Origin: Streptomyces sp. SID13726
GTDB lineage: Bacteria > Actinomycetota > Actinomycetes > Streptomycetales > Streptomycetaceae
Length of the DNA stretch: 64,000 bases
Reading direction: 5' to 3'
Assembly (NCBI RefSeq): GCF_010548375.1
Contig: NZ_JAAGLY010000016.1
Span: 1 to 64,000, forward strand
Shown: piece by piece, positions 26,122 to 32,850 of the stretch
How positions within the stretch are numbered: the first letter of the stretch is position 1
Layout: each line of letters begins with the position of its first letter
Made by a program: the position numbers and the translations under genes
Notes under the pieces: generated by a model
Told to the model about the DNA's origin: nothing
The model's database searches: none
What the model saw: only the letters and a program-made list of their open reading frames with translations

Positions 26122-27225
26122 ATGGCAGACATGGGCGCGGAACGGGTGGCGGAGGCGGTCGAGGGCGCGGTGGCGCTGCTGCGGACGGCCGCGGACCAGG
26201 ACTGGGGCGAGGTGCCGGCCGGCCGGCTGGAGTGGAGCTGCCTGAAGACGGCCGAGCACATCGCGAGCGATCTCGTCGCGTACGCGGGGCAGTTGGCGGG
26301 CCGCGCGCAGGACACGTACGTCCCCTTCGAGATCTTCCTGGACGACGGCACCGGCGCCGAGGGCGCCCTCCAGGTGATCGAGACGGCCTGCACCCTGTTC
26401 ACCGCCACCCTCCGCAGCACCCCGCGCGAGGTCCGCGCCTTCCACCCGTACCCCTTCCGCAGCGCGAACCGCGAGGGCTTCGCCGCGATGGGAGTCGCCG
26501 AGGTACTGCTGCACACGTACGACATCGCCGAGGGCCTGGGCCTGACGTACGAGCCCTCCGCCCGGCTCCCCGAGTCCGTCCTGACCAGGATCTTCCCCGA
26601 GGTCCAGCCCGGCCCCGACCCCTGGCGCACCCTCCTGTGGGCCACCGGCCGCGGCGACCTGCCCGGCCGCGCCCCGCGCACGAAGTGGCGCTGGAGCAAC
26701 AACCTCGTCCTGCCCACCGAACGCCTCACCCTCCAGGGCGTCACCCCGGCCGCCGCCGCCGAGCTGGCCGCGGGCACCGACGGCGGCTTCGAGTGGGTCG
26801 AGGACGGCCCCTTCGACGGCACCCGCGAGGCCGCCGGCATGACCATCAAGGCGTACGAAGCCGGCGTCCACCGCCCGGAGTTCGGCCTCTTCGTCCTCGT
26901 CCGCCGCGAGGACGGCCGCGCGGTCGGCGGCATGGGCTTCCACGGCGCCCCCGACGAGGACGGCCGTGCCGAGGTCGGCTACGACCTGGCCCCCTCCGCC
27001 CGCGGCAACGGCTACGCGACCGAGGCCCTGCGCGCCCTCAGCGACTGGGCCCTGGCCCGGGACGACGTCCAGAGCCTCTGCGCGACCATCGAGTCGGACA
27101 ACGCGGCCTCCCAACGGGTCATCGCCCGCGCCGGGTTCGCCCGGGCGAGCGTGGACGAGGAGCGGGCGTACGGGGAGGTCGAGACGGGACTCCGGCTGTA
27201 CGTCCTTCCCGGACAGGCCGGTTGA
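26122..27225 (+). CDS. Fusion of a DinB-fold domain and a GNAT acetyltransferase domain
   Basis: 367 residues. Residues 1-200 are a DinB/mycothiol-transferase-like domain (SCLKTAEHIASDLVAYAGQL, then MGVAEVLLHTYDIAEGLGL with the metal-binding His and Asp). Residues 205-367 form a GNAT acetyltransferase with the acetyl-CoA loop LAPSARGNGYATEAL and the SDNAASQRVIARAGF motif. The gene follows the HD gene by 26 bp. Both halves occur alone in actinobacteria; their fusion suggests an N- or O-acetylation coupled to thiol chemistry, but the substrate is not deducible. Confidence 0.85.
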   Translation: MADMGAERVAEAVEGAVALLRTAADQDWGEVPAGRLEWSCLKTAEHIASDLVAYAGQLAGRAQDTYVPFEIFLDDGTGAEGALQVIETACTLFTATLRSTPREVRAFHPYPFRSANREGFAAMGVAEVLLHTYDIAEGLGLTYEPSARLPESVLTRIFPEVQPGPDPWRTLLWATGRGDLPGRAPRTKWRWSNNLVLPTERLTLQGVTPAAAAELAAGTDGGFEWVEDGPFDGTREAAGMTIKAYEAGVHRPEFGLFVLVRREDGRAVGGMGFHGAPDEDGRAEVGYDLAPSARGNGYATEALRALSDWALARDDVQSLCATIESDNAASQRVIARAGFARASVDEERAYGEVETGLRLYVLPGQAG

Positions 27226-27237
27226 GGAAGTCCCCGG

Positions 27238-27385
27238 GCATCGCGGCCGACGCCCTTGTCGGCCACCGAGATCAACCCCCTTGCCGGTCACCGCGGTCAC
27301 TGCCCTTCCGGGCTGCCACGGTCAGCCCCCTTCCCGGCCACCGAAGCCAACGCCCTTCCCCGCCACCGAAGTCACCGCCCCTTCG
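27238..27385. repeat. Imperfect tandem repeats of about 25 bp
   Basis: About six units near GCCACCGAAGTCAACGCCCT plus TCCCG follow one another in the gap after the fusion gene, reaching the end of the convergent DUF4031 gene. Unit length varies from 23 to 28 bp. Confidence 0.75.
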
Positions 27386-27632
27386 GCCGCCGCAACCCCG
27401 CCCCCGTGAGCAGCCGCACCACCTCGCGGCTGCTGACCTCCACCGCGCCCGCCCGGACCACGTCCGCGTAACGGTGCGAGGGGATGTCGTAGTGATCCCG
27501 CTCGAAGGCCTTCCTGGGGACGCCCAACCCCTCGGCGAAGCTGTGCAGTTCGTCGAACGAGACATCGCTGACCAGGTGGGACCACATACGGCCGTGTCCC
27601 GGCCAGGTGGGCGGGTCGATGTACACGGTCAC
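27372..27632 (-). CDS. DUF4031 family protein
   Basis: 86 residues from GTG 27632, giving the family-typical start MTVYIDPPTWPGHGRMWSHL. The SFDELHSFAEGLGVP and DHYDIPSHRYADVV motifs match DUF4031, a small cytosolic actinobacterial family of unknown function. The start codon overlaps the stop of the upstream gene as GTGA, so expression is coupled. The last 14 bp run into the 25-bp repeats. Confidence 0.85.
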   Translation of the reverse strand: MTVYIDPPTWPGHGRMWSHLVSDVSFDELHSFAEGLGVPRKAFERDHYDIPSHRYADVVRAGAVEVSSREVVRLLTGAGLRRPKGR

Positions 27633-28012
27633 GAGGAGGACGCCCCGCCGGTCGCCGTGCCCAGTGAGCCGACCGCCGCGACCTTCACGCCCGCCTTGTG
27701 GCACACCCAGTGCGGGTCGGCGCCGAGCTCCGGCTCGACCTCCAGGGCGTGCGGGTCGCCGGAGCCGCACACCGGGCACAGCGGCCAGCGGCCGTAGCTC
27801 TCCAGGAGGGCGTCCTGGACGTCCTGCGCGACCAGTCCCGCCACGAACTCCGCGCCCTCGGGCCACTGCTCCACCCACCAGCGCCGCTGTACGACGGAGT
27901 CCTCGACCATCGAGACCACGTCCGCGGCGGCGACCTCGCCGGCGGCCAGGTCGGCGAGGACGAGGGCGCGTGCCGTGTGCAGGCTCTGCTCAAGTGGACC
28001 GATCGACTCCAT
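27629..28012 (-). CDS. Hypothetical protein with a zinc-ribbon-like CPVCGSG motif
   Basis: 127 residues from ATG 28012 (MESIGPLEQSLHTAR). A helical N-terminal half with VVQRRWWVEQWPEG is followed by WPLCPVCGSGDPHALEVEP and WVCHKAG, together giving three Cys and a His suited to bind zinc. Function unknown. It is coupled to the DUF4031 gene by a 4-bp overlap and diverges from the RpiR regulator; the 55-bp space between them contains an operator-like element, so both may be controlled by RpiR. Confidence 0.72.
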   Translation of the reverse strand: MESIGPLEQSLHTARALVLADLAAGEVAAADVVSMVEDSVVQRRWWVEQWPEGAEFVAGLVAQDVQDALLESYGRWPLCPVCGSGDPHALEVEPELGADPHWVCHKAGVKVAAVGSLGTATGGASSS

Positions 28013-28048
28013 GCTGCCATTGTGCGCGCTCTTGACCACGGGTCCGAG

Positions 28049-28096
28049 CCGAAAATATCTTTCATACGTGCCCCAGGAAGTGAAGGAAATTTTCGG
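28049..28096. promoter_or_regulatory. Two inverted operator-like elements around the RpiR start codon
   Basis: CCGAAAATATCTTTCAT (28049-28065) recurs on the other strand at 28080-28096 with 14 of 17 identical bases. Centres are 31 bp apart, about three helical turns. The pair brackets the GTG start at 28068, fitting autoregulation by the RpiR protein encoded there. Confidence 0.5.
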
Positions 28097-28955
28097 CAGC
28101 GCGCTCGCCGCGAAGGTGCGCACGCTGGGTCCGTCGATGACCCGCTCCATGCACCGGGTCGCCGAGGCCGTCGCGAACGACCCCGCGGGCTGCGCGGCCC
28201 TCACCGTCACCGGCCTCGCGGAACTGACCGGGACGAGCGAGGCGACCGTCGTGCGCACGGCCCGGCTGCTGGGCTACCCCGGCTACCGCGACCTGCGCCT
28301 CGCCCTCGCCGGGCTCGCCGCGCAGCAGCAGTCCGGGCGGGCGCCCGCGATCACCACGGACATCGCGGTGGACGACCCGATCGCGGACGTGGTCGCCAAG
28401 CTCGCCTACGACGAGCAGCAGACCCTCGCCGATACGGCGGCGGCGCTGGACACCGTGCAGCTGGGGGCGGCGGTCGGCGCGACGGCCTCGGCCCGGCGGA
28501 TCGACGTGTACGGCGTCGGGGCGTCCGGCCTGGTCGCCCAGGACCTCACGCAGAAGCTGCTGCGGATAGGGCTGATAGCCCAGGCGCACAGCGATCCGCA
28601 CCTCGCCGTGACGAACGCGGTGCAGCTGCGGACGGGGGACGTCGCCATCGCGATCACGCACTCGGGGTCCACCGGGGACGTGATCGAGCCGCTGCGGGTG
28701 GCCTTCGAGCACGGGGCCACGACCGTGGCGATCACCGGGCGGCCGGACGGGGCGGTGACCCAGTACGCCGACCATGTGCTGACGACGTCCACGGCCCGGG
28801 AGAGCGAGCTGCGGCCCGCGGCGATGTCCTCCCGGACGAGTCAGCTGCTGGTGGTGGACTGTCTGTTCGTGGGGGTGGCGCAGCGGACGTACGAGACGGC
28901 GGCGCCCGCGCTGGCCGCGTCGTACGAGGCGCTGGCCCACCGGCACCGTCGGTAG
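28068..28955 (+). CDS. RpiR-family transcriptional regulator with SIS domain
   Basis: 295 residues from GTG 28068 (VPQEVKEIFGSALAAK). The N-terminal HTH_6 domain (VAEAVANDPAGCAALTVTGLAELTGTSEATVVRTARLLGY, about residues 25-65) is followed by a sugar-isomerase (SIS) domain with VYGVGASGLVAQDL and ITHSGSTGDVIEPL. Such proteins sense phosphosugars such as MurNAc-6-phosphate. It stands 71 bp upstream of murQ on the same strand, so it most likely regulates MurNAc-6-P metabolism. Confidence 0.9.
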   Translation: MPQEVKEIFGSALAAKVRTLGPSMTRSMHRVAEAVANDPAGCAALTVTGLAELTGTSEATVVRTARLLGYPGYRDLRLALAGLAAQQQSGRAPAITTDIAVDDPIADVVAKLAYDEQQTLADTAAALDTVQLGAAVGATASARRIDVYGVGASGLVAQDLTQKLLRIGLIAQAHSDPHLAVTNAVQLRTGDVAIAITHSGSTGDVIEPLRVAFEHGATTVAITGRPDGAVTQYADHVLTTSTARESELRPAAMSSRTSQLLVVDCLFVGVAQRTYETAAPALAASYEALAHRHRR

Positions 28956-29026
28956 ACCCACCGGTAAGCCGTCGGCAGACCCGAGTACCCGGAAGTCGTC
29001 AGTCACGAAGAAAGAGCCGCACCGCC

Positions 29027-29962
29027 ATGACCTCCACCTCCAACCCCCGTGATCTGCAAGCCCAGTTGGAGACACTGACCACCGAGGCCTTCCGGCCCGA
29101 GCTGGCCGACATCGATCAGTTGCCGACCCTCGACATCGCCCGGCTGATGAACGGCGAGGACGCCTCCGTGCCCGCCGCCGTGGCCCGGCAGCTGCCGCGG
29201 ATCGCCGCGGCGATCGACGCCGTCGCCGAGCGGATGGCCCGTGGCGGGCGGCTGATCTACGCCGGGGCGGGGACGGCCGGGCGGCCCGGGGTGCTGGACG
29301 CGTCCGAGTGCCCGCCGACGTTCAACACCGACCCGGCCCAGGTGGTGGGGGTGATCGCGGGTGGCCCCGAGGCGATGGTGACCTCGGTCGAGGGGGCGGA
29401 GGACTCCGCCGAGCTGGCGCGGGCCGACCTGGACGGGCTCGCGGTGACCGCGCTGGACTCGGTGGTGGGGGTGTCGGCGTCCGGTCGTACGCCGTATGCC
29501 GTGGCAGCGGTGCAGGATGCCCGGGCCCGGGGGGCGTTGACGATCGGCCTGTCCTGCAACGCGGACAGCGCGCTGGCGGCCGCGGCGGATCACGGCATCG
29601 AGGTGGTCGTCGGTCCCGAGCTGCTGACCGGCTCCACGCGGCTGAAGGCGGGCACCGCGCAGAAGCTGGTGCTCAACATGCTGTCGACGATCACGATGAT
29701 CCGGCTGGGGAAGACGTACGGGAACCTCATGGTCGACGTGCGCGCCTCCAACGAGAAGCTGCGGGCCCGCTCCCGCCGGATCGTCGCCCTCGCCACCGGC
29801 GCCGACGACGAGGAGATCGAGCGCGCCCTGGCCGCCACCGACGGCGAGGTGAAGAACGCCATCCTCACCATCCTGGCCGACGTCGACGGCCCCACGGCGG
29901 CCCGCCTCCTGGAGGAGTCCGCGGGCCACCTGCGCACGGCGCTGGCGGCGAGCGCCGGCTAG
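29027..29962 (+). CDS. murQ: N-acetylmuramic acid 6-phosphate etherase
   Basis: 311 residues from ATG 29027. The SIS-domain etherase signature is clear: RGGRLIYAGAGTAGRPGVLDASE, then CPPTFNTDP, VEGAEDS (catalytic Glu region), VVGVSASGRTPYAVAAV, and LKAGTAQKLVLNMLST. MurQ cleaves the lactyl ether of MurNAc-6-phosphate to GlcNAc-6-phosphate and lactate, which feeds NagA (encoded at 47870-49054). The RpiR gene directly upstream is the likely regulator. The TAG stop overlaps the stop of the convergent deaminase gene within CTAG. Confidence 0.95.
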   Translation: MTSTSNPRDLQAQLETLTTEAFRPELADIDQLPTLDIARLMNGEDASVPAAVARQLPRIAAAIDAVAERMARGGRLIYAGAGTAGRPGVLDASECPPTFNTDPAQVVGVIAGGPEAMVTSVEGAEDSAELARADLDGLAVTALDSVVGVSASGRTPYAVAAVQDARARGALTIGLSCNADSALAAAADHGIEVVVGPELLTGSTRLKAGTAQKLVLNMLSTITMIRLGKTYGNLMVDVRASNEKLRARSRRIVALATGADDEEIERALAATDGEVKNAILTILADVDGPTAARLLEESAGHLRTALAASAG

Positions 29963-30369
29963 TCCTCGACCTGGTGGTCGGCCCAGACATAGCTCTCGGG
30001 CAGCAACTCGGTGACGGCGACGGCCCGAACGCGGTCGCCGTCACCGACGATCACCCTGATGCCGGGAAAGTAGTCCACCAGAACCTGCCGACACCGACCG
30101 CACGGCGACACGACCCCACGCTCCCGGTCCCCCACGGCGACGATCGTCTCCAGCTCGTACACACCCTGGGCGGCGGCCGCACCGATGACCACCAGCTCGG
30201 CACAGGGCCCGCCGGTGAAGTGGTAGGCGTTCACACCGGTGACGATCCGACCGTCCCTCGCCCGGGCGGCGGCCGCCATGGTGTGGTTGTCACCCCGACA
30301 ACGGGTCCGCGCGACATGGGCGGCGGCGCGGACGAGTTCGTGGTCGACGGGGTCGGTGTGGGTGGTCAT
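29959..30369 (-). CDS. Cytidine deaminase-like enzyme resembling blasticidin S deaminase
   Basis: 136 residues. The zinc site CAE in YHFTGGPCAELVV and PCGRCRQVL supplies three Cys ligands plus the catalytic Glu, as in tetrameric cytidine deaminases. Several stretches, namely TGVNAYHFTGGPCAEL, SPCGRCRQVLVD, PGI and the C-terminal ELLPESYVW, match what I remember of the Aspergillus blasticidin S deaminase more closely than ordinary Cdd. It could therefore deaminate blasticidin-type peptidyl nucleosides, though cytidine salvage remains possible. It is close to the rifampicin monooxygenase gene (330 bp away), on the same strand. Confidence 0.85.
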   Translation of the reverse strand: MTTHTDPVDHELVRAAAHVARTRCRGDNHTMAAAARARDGRIVTGVNAYHFTGGPCAELVVIGAAAAQGVYELETIVAVGDRERGVVSPCGRCRQVLVDYFPGIRVIVGDGDRVRAVAVTELLPESYVWADHQVED

Positions 30370-30391
30370 CCTCCAGATACTGGCAGCTCCG

Positions 30392-30613
30392 TCAGCCCGA
30401 CCAGACCAGGGTGTACCGCCAGAAGAGCCGCCGCCTGAGCCGGGCCCCGGGCAGCACCCGCCGGACCTCCCGCACGAACTCCGTGTAGGGGACGTCCGGT
30501 TGACGGGTGACCGCGGTCATCGAGACGGGACACCGCTCCGCCCTGCGGCCCTTGTTCTTGAGCCACCCGGTGATGGCGTTGAGCGGCACGGAGACCAGGC
30601 TGAGGATCCGCAT
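30392..30613 (-). CDS. Small protein of unknown function
   Basis: 73 residues from ATG 30613 (MRILSLVSVPLNAITGWLKNKGRR). A short hydrophobic N terminus precedes a basic middle, and the C terminus ends LRRRLFWRYTLVWSG, which looks membrane-associated. There is no clear ribosome binding site. I do not recognise a family. It sits between the deaminase and Rox genes on the same strand and could be part of the same transcript. Confidence 0.5.
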   Translation of the reverse strand: MRILSLVSVPLNAITGWLKNKGRRAERCPVSMTAVTRQPDVPYTEFVREVRRVLPGARLRRRLFWRYTLVWSG

Positions 30614-30697
30614 GGGTTCATTTCAACAGGGCCCGTGCTGACGCCTGTTGTCCCCACCCTCCTGACACCGCCACCCGGCCCACCCCACCAGGCCCCC

Positions 30698-32134
30698 TCA
30701 ACCAGCCGCAGCACCGAACCACTTGACCAGCGCCCCGGCCAACTCCCCCTGCTCCTCGCCCACCCACGCCACATGACCATCCGGCCGCAGCAGTACCGCC
30801 GGTACGTCCAGCTCATCGCTCGTGTCCACGACGTGGTCCACGCGGTCGGTCCAGCCGTCGAGCGAGAGGCTGCCCGTCGGGTCGAGGAGGAGGCCTCGGG
30901 CGTTGTGCATCAGGTCGTAGAGGCGGGCTTGCTTCAGGCGGATGTCCCGCAGGCGGCGTCCGAGGAGTTCGTGGGGTTCCTGCCCGGGTTCGCCGAAGTC
31001 GTAGCGGACGTCGATCGCCGAGATGAGGCCGGTCAGGTAGCGGTTGACGTCCTCGAAGTCCATGAGCCTGGACAGCAGTTCACGCAGCGCGGTCGGACCC
31101 GGCTCGGCGCCGAGCAGGGTGATCTGGGCGCGGGTGTTGTCGAGGACCCGCGCGCCCACCGGGTGGCGTTCGTCGTGGTAGGTGTCCAGGAGGTCCCGCG
31201 GGGCCCAGCCGGCGACCGCCGCGGCCAGCTTCCAGCCGAGGTTGAACGCGTCCTGCACACCGAGGTTGAGCCCCTGACCACCGGTCGGCGGGTGGATGTG
31301 CGCCGCGTCGCCGGCCAGCAGGACCCGGCCGACCCGGTAGCGGTCGGCCTGCCGGGTGGCGTCGCCGAAGCGGGAGAGCCAGCGCGGGGAGTGCACCCCG
31401 AAGTCGGTGCCCGAGAAGGCCCGCAGCTGCTCCTTGAACTCCTCCAGGGTCGGCGTGCCCCGGTCCTCGGAGACGCCCGCCGCGGGCACGATGACCCGGT
31501 AGGTGCCGTCCTCCAGTCGCCCGAGCCCGAACCGCAGCTGGGTCTTGCGGACCTCCTCGACGACCGCGGTGACCGTCTCCGGGTCAGCCGTCGCCTCCAT
31601 CACGCCGAGGAGTGTCTCGACCGTCGCGGGCTCGCCCGGGAACCCGACGCCGAGCCACTTGCGCACCGCGCTACGGCCCCCGTCGCAGCCGACGGCGTAG
31701 CGCGAGCGCAGCCGCGACCCGTCGGCCAGTTCGACGTCCACCCCGTCCTCGTCCTGGCTCAGCCCCACCACCTCGTGACCGCGCCGGAGGTCGACGCCGA
31801 GTTCCAGGGCCCGTTCGTTGAGCAGCTTCTCGGTGACGGGCTGCGGGACGGCGAGGCTGTACTGGTGCGCCGTGTCCAGCCCCTCCGGCCAGCCCTTCAT
31901 CACACCGCCGAAGAACCCGCCGACCTGGAACTTCTTGCCGACCGCGAGAAACCGGTCGAGCAACCCGCGCTGGTCCATCACCTCGATGCTGCGCGCGTGC
32001 AGCCCCTGTCCGCGGGACTCCTCCGTCGGTTCGGCGAGCCGCTCCAGCACGACGACGTCCACGTCGTGCAGCCTCAGTTCACAGGCCAGCATCAACCCGG
32101 TCGGTCCGCCCCCGACCACGATCACGTCAGTCAT
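30698..32134 (-). CDS. rox: Rifampicin monooxygenase (Rox)
   Basis: 478 residues from ATG 32134; an in-frame ATG four codons upstream is also possible. It is a class A flavoprotein monooxygenase: FAD Rossmann motif VGGGPTGLMLA near the N terminus, the DG segment GCDGGRSAVRK, and GDAAHIHPPTGGQGLNLGVQDAFNLGWKL for FAD pyrophosphate binding. The whole sequence closely follows Rox/RIFMO of Streptomyces and Nocardia as I remember it, including the C-terminal PAVLLRPDGHVAWVG and KWFGAAAG. Rox oxidises rifamycins at the naphthoquinone and linearises them, giving resistance. A perfect rifamycin-associated element lies 48 bp upstream, strongly supporting this rather than a generic aromatic hydroxylase. 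Confidence 0.93.
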   Translation of the reverse strand: MTDVIVVGGGPTGLMLACELRLHDVDVVVLERLAEPTEESRGQGLHARSIEVMDQRGLLDRFLAVGKKFQVGGFFGGVMKGWPEGLDTAHQYSLAVPQPVTEKLLNERALELGVDLRRGHEVVGLSQDEDGVDVELADGSRLRSRYAVGCDGGRSAVRKWLGVGFPGEPATVETLLGVMEATADPETVTAVVEEVRKTQLRFGLGRLEDGTYRVIVPAAGVSEDRGTPTLEEFKEQLRAFSGTDFGVHSPRWLSRFGDATRQADRYRVGRVLLAGDAAHIHPPTGGQGLNLGVQDAFNLGWKLAAAVAGWAPRDLLDTYHDERHPVGARVLDNTRAQITLLGAEPGPTALRELLSRLMDFEDVNRYLTGLISAIDVRYDFGEPGQEPHELLGRRLRDIRLKQARLYDLMHNARGLLLDPTGSLSLDGWTDRVDHVVDTSDELDVPAVLLRPDGHVAWVGEEQGELAGALVKWFGAAAG

Positions 32135-32181
32135 CAAAACACCCATTCGCCGAGGATTTGACGGAGATTCTGCGGCATTGA

Positions 32182-32204
32182 GGGGGCCTTGCCGCAAGGC
32201 CCCC
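32182..32204. promoter_or_regulatory. Rifamycin-associated element (RAE)
   Basis: GGGGGCCTTGC and GCAAGGCCCCC form a perfect 11-bp inverted repeat around one base. This contains the palindromic RAE known upstream of rifamycin-inducible resistance genes. It lies between rox and a divergent gene and overlaps plausible -35 boxes on both strands (TTGCCG at 32189-32194 with TATGTT at 32214-32219 on the plus strand). Confidence 0.85.
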
Positions 32205-32225
32205 TGTGCGCTATATGTTGAGAGT

Positions 32226-32254
32226 GGCAAGGAGCGGCGTTCTCCTTGCCTTTT
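32226..32254 (+). terminator. Terminator-like hairpin in the leader of the divergent gene
   Basis: GGCAAGGAG (32226-32234), a 7-nt loop, CTCCTTGCC (32242-32250) and TTTT. It lies after the predicted promoter and 22 bp before the next start codon, so it could attenuate transcription or act in the mRNA leader. Confidence 0.7.
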
Positions 32255-32276
32255 CCATGTGAACCGGAGCCACCGC

Positions 32277-32846
32277 ATGAACCACGCCCAGCTGACCGCC
32301 CTGGGCCGCGCTCTCCGCCTCGTCGGCGAGCACGGGGAGGCACTCACCGGTGACACACCGGACGCCCGGCTCCACGAGGTGAAGGCCGACCTCAAGCGGG
32401 CGCTGGAACTGCTGGAGGACAGCGTCACCGCCGCCGCCCCCAGCACCCGCTGCCCGGAGCACCCGAACGGCCCGGTCGACGAGAACGCCCCGGACCTGTG
32501 CCTGCTGTGCGAGACCCGGCGCCGGGCCGCCCGGCGGGCCGAGATCAACGGCCCCGCGATGGGCCGGCGCCCCGCCGAGGCCACGCCCTCCCGCTACGGC
32601 GTCCGCGAGGACCGCCCGCAGCCCCAGCAGCGCTGGCTGCCGGAGCAGTGGACGGGCCAGGAGTGGCAGCTGTGCGGCACCCCGCGCCGCGACCGGCACG
32701 AGGCCGAGCTGTATCTCAACGCCCAGCGCCGGGGCCCGCGCCCCGCGATGGCCTACCGGCTCGTCCACGAGTTCACCGACTACGAGGTGCTCCGCGTGTG
32801 GGGCACCCCGGTCAAGGTCGACATCGAACCGCTCGGAAACCTCTGA
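32277..32846 (+). CDS. Hypothetical protein with Cys motifs, divergent from rox
   Basis: 189 residues from ATG 32277 with GGAGC 6 nt upstream. A helical N terminus (LTALGRALRLVGEHGEAL, LKRALELLEDS) precedes CPEHPNG...CLLCETRRRAARR, a possible zinc-binding knuckle, then a basic Pro/Gln-rich linker and a C-terminal domain with WLPEQWTGQEWQLCGTPR and VHEFTDYEVLRVWG. I recognise no family. Because its promoter region shares the RAE with rox and its leader has a terminator-like hairpin, it may respond to rifamycins. Confidence 0.75.
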   Translation: MNHAQLTALGRALRLVGEHGEALTGDTPDARLHEVKADLKRALELLEDSVTAAAPSTRCPEHPNGPVDENAPDLCLLCETRRRAARRAEINGPAMGRRPAEATPSRYGVREDRPQPQQRWLPEQWTGQEWQLCGTPRRDRHEAELYLNAQRRGPRPAMAYRLVHEFTDYEVLRVWGTPVKVDIEPLGNL

Positions 32847-32850
32847 CCCG

